Of a stretch of DNA of 43,457 nt, positions 19,584-26,910 are shown in pieces. Position numbers and translations under genes: made by a program. The DNA is from Paulinella micropora (Eukaryota > Cercozoa > Imbricatea > Euglyphida). The stretch is taken from contig BJOX01000048.1 in NCBI GenBank assembly GCA_009731375.1, forward strand, positions 177,199-220,655, in the 5' to 3' direction. The notes below the pieces were generated by a model that did no database searches, was not told the origin of the DNA, and saw nothing but the letters and a program-made list of their open reading frames with translations. The stretch's first letter is position 1. Each line of letters begins with the position of its first letter.

Positions 19584-19901
19584 ATGGTAGTAAAAACAAC
19601 TCGTGTTGAAGTCATTCCAACAATCGGCAAACGAACAATTAACTCAAGCACAAATATGGCAGGAGGTAAAAAGAAAACTGGACGAAAGAAGGGCAAGGGG
19701 CAGGCTGGCGGTAAAATTAACTGGCAAAACGTGGGGAAAACGGCCTTGGCTGTTAATAAATTCCTTCGTGATAATAAGGTAATCTCTAGAACTGCTGGAG
19801 CCTTGAGCAGTATTGGAGTGCCTTATGCTGGGTCTGTCCAAGCCACCGCTTCAAAACTGGGGTATGGTAAGCAGAGAGGACGAGGGGCACTTACGTTTTA
19901 A
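19584..19901 (+). CDS. basic core-protein precursor with GG processing site (adenoviral-core-like)
   Basis: 105-residue Lys/Arg/Gly-rich protein. Residues 25-50 are very basic (KKKTGRKKGKGQAGGK), and the C-terminal half is an Ala/Gly-rich region ending RGRGALTF. The segment MAGGK fits the adenovirus protease consensus (M/I/L)-x-G-G-x, and a second AGGK follows. The element encodes an adenain-like protease 1 kb downstream. A condensing or capsid-lining protein matured by that protease is inferred. The frame is intact; the ATG at 19584 follows an AT-rich spacer. No direct homologue is claimed. Confidence 0.55.
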   Translation: MVVKTTRVEVIPTIGKRTINSSTNMAGGKKKTGRKKGKGQAGGKINWQNVGKTALAVNKFLRDNKVISRTAGALSSIGVPYAGSVQATASKLGYGKQRGRGALTF

Positions 19902-20040
19902 TAGATATTTATCAATTTCACTCTCATTTGCTTCGCTCATTCTCGTTTGTTGATAAACATCGAAAAAACGATGTTTTAGAATAAGCGAGATATCTGACGA
20001 TCAGTCAGATTGAGCGCAATTCTAAAATATCAAAGAAATA
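19902..20040 (+). promoter_or_regulatory. three-stem intergenic module 1
   Basis: Stem A: TTTATCAA (19908-19915) with TTGATAAA (19950-19957). Stem B: AAACATCG (19955-19962) with CGATGTTT (19969-19976). Stem C: TTTTAGAAT (19974-19982) with ATTCTAAAA (20019-20027), containing an inner CTGAC/GTCAG hairpin. It ends in AAATATCAA. It lies between the core precursor stop and the next gene. Probable RNA 3'-end and/or promoter structure. Confidence 0.75.
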
Positions 20041-20060
20041 TTTTTTTATTAAAATATACT

Positions 20061-20228
20061 ATGACCGCTAAAACCAAGCGAATAAAAAAGTCTAAGGTAA
20101 GACCACCGCGGGTTTATAGAAATAAAAGCGGGAGGCCGTATATTATCCAGAAGGGTAAAAAATATTATTTTAATTTCGGTAAGAAAACAAATGATATGAG
20201 CACACTTCAAATTGTTAAATTTTTATGA
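20061..20228 (+). CDS. basic small protein, 55 aa
   Basis: Starts MTAKTKRIKKSKVRPPRVYR at an ATG directly after AAAATATACT; in-frame upstream codons fall inside the structured spacer and are not favoured. It contains NKSGRPYIIQKGKKYYFNFG, a short beta-hairpin-like basic segment. Its stop overlaps the next ATG as ATGA. No family is recognised. Confidence 0.55.
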   Translation: MTAKTKRIKKSKVRPPRVYRNKSGRPYIIQKGKKYYFNFGKKTNDMSTLQIVKFL

Positions 20229-20853
20229 AATACTTAAGCAGACCAAATAAGCCACGCGAGCGTGGCGATACTCCAAAAGCAAAGAAAAAGGCAAAGAAGG
20301 AGGACTTAAGAAAAGTCCAGAGCCTGTCTGAGATTGAGCAGAATACAAGAACAGCAATTCAAGACCACTTAGAAAAACTTAGAAAGAAAAAGTATGAAGG
20401 TATTGAAGCCATAGAGAAAAAGGAAAAGACAGCAAGGAAGGATTTAGAAAAGCAGAAGAAGAGGCAAGAAAGAAAAGACATAGCCGATGCTAAGGAAAGA
20501 CAAGATATAATGGATAGGGAACATAAAAGAGAACTGGCGGAGATTAAGGAAAGACAGGAAGAAAAGGATAGGGAATAGAAGAAGGAACAGCGACTTATTC
20601 AGGAACTAAATGCTGAACGACTACATAGACAGAGATTATTGACGGCTCCAGTTGCCCAGCCGATTATAGCGAAACCGAATCCCCCTTCAATGATAAATAA
20701 ACCAAAGAAAACCGCAAGTACATCTTCCCCAAAAAGACTGATATAACTGACAAAGTAAATAAACAAGAAAAAGATTTGGAAGAAGAAAAGAGACGAAGAA
20801 TTATTAATGAAATGTTCTCTGAGAAAACGAGAAAAAAACGTGTCAAAAAATGA
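20225..20853 (+). pseudogene. long charged coiled-coil protein, interrupted by TAG and a frameshift
   Basis: Starts MKYLSRPNKPRERGDTPKAK and continues as a Lys/Glu/Arg-rich single helix with heptad spacing (QKKRQERKDIADAKERQDIM). An in-frame TAG at 20576-20578 is followed by more of the same composition (KKEQRLIQELNAERLHRQRL), a proline-rich stretch, then a one-base frame change near the A run at about 20735, then more charged helix ending KRVKK at a TGA that overlaps the protease ATG. A structural or scaffold role is possible; function unknown. Confidence 0.55.
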
Positions 20854-21857
20854 AAAATCCTACAATAATATATCACTTAAAAAAAGCAGGCATTAATATC
20901 CCTATCATAAAAAACAAAGGTCCAAACGACTACGCCACTAGTTTAAAGAGATGGTTATACACACAAAAAATCACTGAAAACATATCATCGGCAGAAGATG
21001 GATGGGATAAACTAAAACGATTTACAACAAAAATAATTGCTAAAAATGAAAGCAAAAAGAAGCAAAAAAAAACTCCTGTAAATAGCACTCTATCGCCAAT
21101 AGACCCACCACGTTTTGAAACTTCGGATGCTAAACAACTTATATTTGAAATGACAAATACACAAGCAGCGGAGACACAACCGACGTATGTAGCACCACCC
21201 CCGAGCACAAGTTCTGCGGAGCCACAGCCAGAGGTGCGCACCAACGAAGTTGGTGATGCGTCCTTCGGACAACCACAGCCCGAGCCACAGCCTGAGGAGC
21301 CACAGACAGACGAGCAACAGCAGGGAGCCCCGCTCGTGGGGCAGTCGCTCACGAGCGACATAGAGGGTCGGGGACTAATGACTAATGAAATAGATGATAT
21401 AGTGAAAAAATATGGATGGTATCTCGGAGCGATAGCGAGCGATGAAATCAACAAGTTGAAGCCCGGAAGCAGAAAGCGATACGGATTTATTATGAACTTA
21501 GATAATCATAATCAAAAAGGTTCTCATTGGATAGCAGTATGGATAAGTCTAGATAAAGACAGGAGTGTTGAAGTGTATGACCCATTAGCAATTTACGAGC
21601 CAACAGAAGACTTTCAGCAACAAATGAAACAACTAGTAAATAAAAGTAATCCAGATAGTTATTTGTTAATGAAAGTAAATAAGGTTAAAAATCAATCAAA
21701 CACCTCAGACACTTGCGGTTGGCATAGTATGAGATTTTTAATGGAAAGAGCGAAAGGAGTGCGATTTAAATTTGCAAGTGGATATACAGACTTAAAAGAA
21801 GAAGAAGCGGAAAAATTAAAAGCACAGAATGGGTATGGTTTTGACACCTTTTTATGA
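20850..21857 (+). CDS. adenain/Ulp1-like cysteine protease
   Basis: 335-residue maturation protease expected to cleave capsid and core precursors. The C-terminal catalytic domain (about residues 180-335) shows His226 in GSHWIAVWI, Asp244 in VEVYDPL, the oxyanion glutamine Gln282 in KNQSNTS and nucleophile Cys289 in DTCGWHS. The seven-residue Gln-to-Cys spacing is that of the adenain/Ulp1 family. Residues 1-80 form a basic helical domain, and 105-170 a Pro/Gln/Glu-rich linker with PEPQPEEPQ. The frame is intact. Its ATG overlaps the previous stop as ATGA, and its stop lies inside stem A of module 2. Confidence 0.9.
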   Translation: MKNPTIIYHLKKAGINIPIIKNKGPNDYATSLKRWLYTQKITENISSAEDGWDKLKRFTTKIIAKNESKKKQKKTPVNSTLSPIDPPRFETSDAKQLIFEMTNTQAAETQPTYVAPPPSTSSAEPQPEVRTNEVGDASFGQPQPEPQPEEPQTDEQQQGAPLVGQSLTSDIEGRGLMTNEIDDIVKKYGWYLGAIASDEINKLKPGSRKRYGFIMNLDNHNQKGSHWIAVWISLDKDRSVEVYDPLAIYEPTEDFQQQMKQLVNKSNPDSYLLMKVNKVKNQSNTSDTCGWHSMRFLMERAKGVRFKFASGYTDLKEEEAEKLKAQNGYGFDTFL

Positions 21858-22010
21858 GCATCGCTTTCATTCGCTACGCTCATTTTTGCTTGCTCATAAA
21901 CATCGTAAATATATATATATATATATGTATATATATATTTAATAATATAGGAAACGATATTTAAAAACCGCAGGAAAGTCGAAGACGAAAGTGCGGAGTT
22001 TTGAATATCA
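21851..22010 (+). promoter_or_regulatory. three-stem intergenic module 2
   Basis: Stem A: TTTATGAGCA (21851-21860) with TGCTCATAAA (21891-21900), starting at the protease stop codon. Stem B: AAACATCGT (21898-21906) with ACGATATTT (21954-21962), one mismatch, with an AT-rich loop. Stem C: AAAACCGCA (21964-21972) with TGCGGAGTTTT (21992-22002). It ends AATATCAATG, the ATG being that of the next gene. Confidence 0.75.
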
Positions 22011-22823
22011 ATGGAGTATAAAGGCGGGAGAAGCTCTGGAATTTACTATATAAATAGCAAAAATAGGATAACTGGCACGGACTCAGACTTTACGCACGAA
22101 GTTAATATGAAGGGACTAGATTCCCCCACACATTGTAAAATTCTTCATATCTATGTGCCGAAGTCGTATTACTCAGTCGCCAGTCCTTACAATACTTTTA
22201 CATTATCCGAAGACGCAAATGAGGCTTTAATTACGATACCTGAGGGCAACTGCACAATGAACAATCTAAAAAATAAACTAGCAGAGGTGCTAACCGCAGA
22301 CAGCCCAAATAATTATATTTATGTGGTATCCAGTAATAATACCAACATTGACCCAGAAGATGGAAAATTAACATTCAGTGTGTCAGAGAATAAATGACTT
22401 CAACCGCGATTTATATTTGATGGTGATACCCGTATTCACGAGGTTATGGGGTTTGATAGAAATTCAACATATTTCTTCGCCAATAATTTTATTAAATCGC
22501 CAAATGTAATTATAGTAACTGGTGAAAAAACTTTATATCTTCAATCGGATTTGGTAAATGAAGGAGATAATCACATGCTACAAGAAATATACACTGCCAA
22601 CGAAATTCCTTTTGGGTCTGTCATCTATGACGGCTCTGGAAGCGAATACGGGAAAAGATTATCGGCAAGTTCGAATAATGTATTTAGGTTTTACTTGACG
22701 GACGAAAATGACCAAGCGATTAATCTTAATGGGTTAGGTATCGTTATGACATTACTGGTTTATCGTGAAACTAATTATTTTAGTTTATTTAATTCATTCT
22801 TCAATTTATTAAAGGCTAGATAA
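22011..22823 (+). pseudogene. minor capsid (penton candidate) protein with one in-frame TGA
   Basis: A 271-codon gene in one frame except for TGA at 22395-22397. It starts MEYKGGRSSGIYYINSKNRI and reads beta-rich sequence (FTHEVNMKGLDSPTHCKILH; LYLQSDLVNEGDNHMLQEIY; FRFYLTDENDQAINLNGLGI). Its placement between protease and major capsid gene, its size and its beta-strand pattern fit the single jelly-roll penton of Polintons and related viruses. The TGA splits it into 128- and about 142-codon parts. The downstream part has an internal ATG at 22446. Confidence 0.7.
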
Positions 22824-22828
22824 AAATA

Positions 22829-22942
22829 TTTGACAATTTCACTTCGTGCTACGCATTCTCGTTTATTGTCAAACATCGAAAAAGGCGAGTTAATGGGAAA
22901 CGATGTTTTATGAAACCGCGAAACGGGTGAATAAAATATCAA
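22829..22942 (+). promoter_or_regulatory. three-stem intergenic module 3
   Basis: Stem A: TTTGACAAT (22829-22837) with ATTGTCAAA (22865-22873). Stem B: AAACATCG (22871-22878) with CGATGTTT (22901-22908). Stem C: TTTTAT (22906-22911) with ATAAAA (22931-22936), enclosing CCG/CGG. It ends AAATATCAAT. It follows the penton stop by five bases; a further 118 bp of AT-rich sequence precedes the capsid ATG. Confidence 0.75.
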
Positions 22943-23059
22943 TAATTAATTTTAGAATTATTTATTTTTTTCTATAAATATATTCTGGTGAATTTGTTAA
23001 TTTACACCTACGTCGTTTTGGAAGTAGTCCAAAACAACTATACTTCAAAAAAAGAAAAA

Positions 23060-24494
23060 ATGTCTGTCCAATACGGAGGAGAACTAGTCCATCAGACTAA
23101 GGAACTGCTCACTGGTAAGTATGAATTAACCAAACTTACAACTCGTGAAGGCTCGCAACCTGTCGCACTTACTACTGCTGGTGGTATGGAAAACACCTTT
23201 GAAAGTCCTACTCGTCCTTTGAACCTTGCGAGGAGTGTGTTGCGATTTACTTACACTCCGTCTGCCCCAGGTGCTGGTGGTCGCTACAATCGTATCTATA
23301 TGGATTGTCTGTCTATGATTAAAACTATTGAATTGCGAAGCCGAAGCGGGCAGTATTTGTGTAATCTTCAACATGTGGGAAACTACACAAAGGTTATATG
23401 GAAACCAGAAATTAAGTATGAAAAATTTATGGCACTTGAAAATCATGGTGCTGGTGTGGGTAGCGGTGCTATGCTTCAAAAGTGTAATGCTGGAAAAGTT
23501 GAAATTGGAACCGTAGCGAAAAGAGCAGCAATTACTGCTGCAGGCAATACTGCAGGATTGGTCGCTGCAGTTCAAGGATATTACAAAGTGCCACTTGTTA
23601 ATGCCCGCCGTAATAATGATACCGCTCTCGCCGATAGCACTGCGGAGGATTATAGTTTGGTTAATGTTCCTTTTGAGGAGGCTAAGTATTTTGAAGGTGG
23701 AACTGCCAATGCTGCCACCCCTGTTATCAATGTTAAGTTTCCTTTGGGTATGCTATTTGGCACTCTTTTTGAACTGGATAAGACTATTGGATTTAATGAA
23801 ATTTTGGGTATGCGGATTGTGTGGGCTGAAACCAACCGCTCTTCATTCTATGGCACTGATGCTAGTTCTATTTCCACTGGTGCTGCCGCTACTACCGCTG
23901 GTGCTATCGTATCTAACCTAAATCTATTCCTCGCTGTTGAGACTGACCCGAATGTCATCCTCGGTGTCCAGCAAAAGATTGCGGGTGAAGGCTTTCCATT
24001 TAAAATTGAGTATCCTATTGCTTGGAAGCAAAGTCTTCAAACAAACCAACAGAACTATGTTATTAAGATGAACCGCTCGCAGGGTGAAAGAATACGTCGT
24101 ATTTATACTTCTGCCTTTCATTTTACTGAGAGTGCTAATACTTCTTTTGATAATGACAACAGGGCGGATGCTACCCTTGACGGCTCTCGTCTTCAACAAT
24201 TTGACATTGACACTTCTGAGAATGAAGACTATATGATTTTGAAGGATAAGTTGAAAGGAAGTGCTATCCTAAACAGCGATGTCTATAATTACAACTGGTT
24301 CCACGTAAATACTTGGGACAACAGACGGCTATGAGGTGAGCGGTTTAAGCCTAGACACTGAGAGGCGATATGAATTCGTTTCAACTACCATGAATAATGC
24401 CAGTGGTGTTGGCATAACTAATCTTAACCATTACACATTCGCCATTCTTCAACGTAGTGTGCTTGTTAAGGGAGTTGAAATTTTGATGAGTTGA
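23060..24494 (+). CDS. major capsid protein (double jelly-roll), C-terminal frameshift
   Basis: Forms the capsid shell. The open frame from ATG 23060 (MSVQYGGELVHQTKELLTGK) runs 424 codons to 24334 and then continues in the neighbouring frame to TGA 24492-24494, reading YEVSGLSLDTERRYEFVSTT, so one base is gained or lost near 24316. Length (about 478 residues), beta-rich composition, and segments such as TRPLNLARSVLRFTY and FNEILGMRIVW suit a Polinton-type double jelly-roll capsid protein. Position after the penton candidate and protease supports this. Longer in-frame starts upstream of 23060 give a hydrophobic leader unlike the family. The assignment rests on context and composition, not on a search. 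Confidence 0.8.
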
Positions 24495-24496
24495 TA

Positions 24497-24671
24497 TTTG
24501 TAAATTCACACTTTCGCTTCGCTTTCGTGTATCTTAGTTTTTGACTCCTTAAAAAACAAAAACATTTTACAAACATCGATGTTTAATAAAATATTTTTTT
24601 AAATTTTAATGATATAAGCATTTTGAGAATAAGAGAGAGTGCGGAGCACGAATCGAAATTCTAAAATATCA
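24497..24671 (+). promoter_or_regulatory. three-stem intergenic module 4
   Basis: Stem A: TTTGTAAA (24497-24504) with TTTACAAA (24566-24573). Stem B is the palindrome AAACATCGATGTTT (24571-24584). Stem C: TTTTGAGAAT (24621-24630) with ATTCTAAAA (24658-24666), one bulged G, enclosing GTGC/GCAC. It ends AAATATCAATG, the ATG being that of the next gene. Confidence 0.75.
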
Positions 24672-25900
24672 ATGAAAACTCACCAGAGAAACTTAATCGC
24701 AGAAATTCCGGACGGAGAATTTATAAATGTCAAAGTTGGATATGATGGTGATATTGAAACAAATAATTCAAAAACCGCTTTTGGCGAAGCAGTAGTAGGT
24801 CAATTAACACCAGTTTTACAGGAAATCTTTCCATATACCATTAATACTAGATATGGACAAAATCATCTGTGTCATTTTTGAATAATATGGCAACATTAAC
24901 AACTCAAGCGGATGCCACGGCGGATGCTAGACTGGTAAGTAAAAGGAGAATGAAATAGAGAACTGGAACGGGTGTCCTCGCCCGCTTTACTGCTATATGG
25001 ACGACGGATGATACAAAAGATTACTATTCATATATTGGAATAGGAAATGAACTCGTTGATGGATTTTATTTCTACAAAAATAGAGCAGGAATGAATATTG
25101 CGCATTGTAAAGGAGGTGTCGTAGATTATATTGACCAAGCAGACTGGGATGACCCGAGCGATGGAACTTCGGCTATGCCAGAAGTAGTTTAGAGCAGAGG
25201 AAATGTATTTCAAATTCAATTTCAGTATCTTGGGTTTGGTGCTATCAAGTTTTATAGTGAAAATCCCATAACAGGATTATTTCAATTAGTTCATGTGATT
25301 GACTATGCGAATGCTAATACTGGGGAAAGCCTGCGAAATACGACATTACCTTTTACAGCAGTAATGAAAAATGATGCAGCGACTGGAATACAAACTCTTA
25401 AAACAGCGAGTGCCAGTTTATTCATTGAGGGGTCAAATACTATTAATACCAGCATAACAAACGAAGTGGAAGGAAGTAAAGCATCAACCACCACTGAAAG
25501 TCCTATTATTAGTATAAGAAACAAAGCGGTATTTGATGTGGGCGGTGCTAATTTGACAAATCATTCAAATGTTTATCCAACGTTGATAAGTACTACAAAT
25601 GAAGATACTAAGTCGAATGTTGTCAGAATGGTATCAAATGGAACACTAACTGGAGCAGGTTTTGCAGATGTTGATTCTAAGTATTCAATTGTAGATACTG
25701 ACACAAAGGCGAGTGCTATCGCGAACGGAACAACAATTTTTAAACTATATGTAAATAGTGCTTCAACTCAACAAATCAATCTTAGAAGTTATGATATATA
25801 CCTATCGCCGAGTGATGTATTAACTTTTACGCAGAAGTCTGTCTCTGCTGGTGGAGGAGGAAATGTCAATATTATCGCTAACTTCATAGAAGACCAATAG
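24672..25900 (+). pseudogene. virion-associated beta-rich structural protein, disrupted
   Basis: Starts MKTHQRNLIAEIPDGEFINV and reads in order FPYTINTRYG, then MATLTTQADATADARLVS, RTGTGVLARFTAIWTTDDT, FQIQFQYLGFGAIKFYSENP and a C-terminal LRSYDIYLSPSDVLTFTQ. I recognise the LGFGAIKF / FQLVHVIDYANAN type segment from a family of uncharacterised structural proteins in large DNA viruses and phages, but cannot name it. Lesions: a frame change between about 24850 and 24880, TAG 24956-24958 and TAG 25190-25192. The last 201 codons are open. It is the final gene of the plus-strand structural block. Confidence 0.6.
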
Positions 25901-25903
25901 ATA

Positions 25904-26058
25904 TTTATGAGCATCGCTTTCATTCGCTACGCTCATTTTCGCTTGCTCATAAACATCGTTCAAAAGTGAAGTAAATAATAAAAAAAATAATAAGCGGAAA
26001 GCGATGTTTGAAAAACACGCGAGAGTGCGAAGCACGGAAGCGTGGATTTTCAAATATC
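25904..26058. promoter_or_regulatory. three-stem intergenic module 5, between convergent genes
   Basis: Stem A: TTTATGAGCA (25904-25913) with TGCTCATAAA (25944-25953). Stem B: AAACATCG (25951-25958) with CGATGTTT (26002-26009). Stem C: TTTGAAAA and CACGC (26007-26020) with GCGTG and TTTTCAAA (26040-26054), enclosing GTGC/GCAC. It ends AAATATCATAG, where TCA is the complement of the minus-strand gene's stop. The module spans exactly from one stop codon to the other. Confidence 0.8.
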
Positions 26059-26532
26059 ATAGATATTTTTTTACCGCATCTTTGTTATTAAAATAAGGTT
26101 GTTGAATTAAATATTCAAGGTATGGTTTATCAATCTTAGCGACATCTTCAATTTTCATTTTTTTATACTTACCATATTGAAGAAAAATATCGGTTTCATT
26201 TTTTGCTATACATCCTTCGTCTGTAGCATTTGCTATCTCTTCTCCTAAATTAGCCTTTATTTCGGTAATTCCAGTCTCTTTTAAATCAGTTGCCTTAAAT
26301 GGTGTGCTTGGTTCATCCTCCATCATTTTCGTTAATGTCGCAAATGTTGATTTATCTTGCAAATCAACATTGGATGGTATAACAACTTTAACATTGTCAT
26401 CTCTTGGTTTATATTGCTCCTAGATACAATGTCAGGTTTAGTCCATTTGATTGTTGGCTTTTTAATTTCGCTGTCAATGTTCCATTTTTCAATTTTATTC
26501 AAGTAATCCTGTTTGGTGCTCAGGTCAGTCAT
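26057..26532 (-). pseudogene. small protein with C-terminal ExoX-C-like domain, paralogue 1, frameshifted
   Basis: Starts MTDLSTKQDYLNKIEKWNID. The frame changes near 26400-26430; after it the protein reads STFATLTKMMEDEPSTPF and ends with FLQYGKYKKMKIEDVAKIDK and PYLEYLIQQPYF. The pattern (F/Y)GKYK-x-K-x-(E/Q)DVA-x-xDKPYLEW resembles the C-terminal domain found behind exodeoxyribonuclease X and in small viral proteins. Its neighbour at 26565-26851 ends with the same domain. A role in DNA replication or repair next to the polymerase gene is inferred only from context. Confidence 0.55.
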
Positions 26533-26564
26533 CTTATATAATAAATACCATAAAATAATTTTTA

Positions 26565-26851
26565 TCAAATATATTTTTTTACTTCACTTTTAATGTCTGT
26601 AAATTTCTCAAACCGGGGCTGTTTTATAACCCATTCAAGATATGGCTTATCAATAAGCGCGATATCTTGAGCCTTCTTCTCGCGATACTTACCAAATGGA
26701 AAAATATCCCTTGGCTTGCCTGCCCGTGCATTTTCAATCATTTGGATTTCGTCAGTAAATATCTTTTCAACATCGTAAGAGAAAATGTTTCTTTTTTATT
26801 TTCAATAGAGAGTTTCTCAAACTTCTCACATAGTCTGGTGAGGGCGGTCAT
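26565..26851 (-). pseudogene. small protein with C-terminal ExoX-C-like domain, paralogue 2, one-base frameshift
   Basis: Starts MTALTRLCEKFEKLSIENKK and after a one-base frame change near 26780 reads VEKIFTDEIQMIENARAGK, FPFGKYREKKAQDIALIDK, PYLEWVIKQPRFE and ends VKKYI. The last 45 residues match paralogue 1 closely in pattern, so this is a tandem duplication of about 90- and 150-residue genes. It lies 59 bp downstream of the DNA polymerase stop, same strand. No catalytic site is visible in the domain itself. Confidence 0.55.
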
Positions 26852-26910
26852 AGTATAGTGTAGGGTATATACTTTATAGAAAAAGAATTAATTACCTTTT
26901 TACTTTTCCT

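Noticed and set aside
21907-21953. AT-rich tract as replication origin
   Set aside because: It is the loop of stem B in module 2; nothing beyond A/T richness supports an origin.
22395-22397. TGA read as tryptophan (also the TGA in the integrase near 13220)
   Set aside because: Other genes of the element use TGA as a genuine stop, for example the protease and the coiled-coil gene, and TAA/TAG nonsense codons also occur, so general recoding is unlikely.
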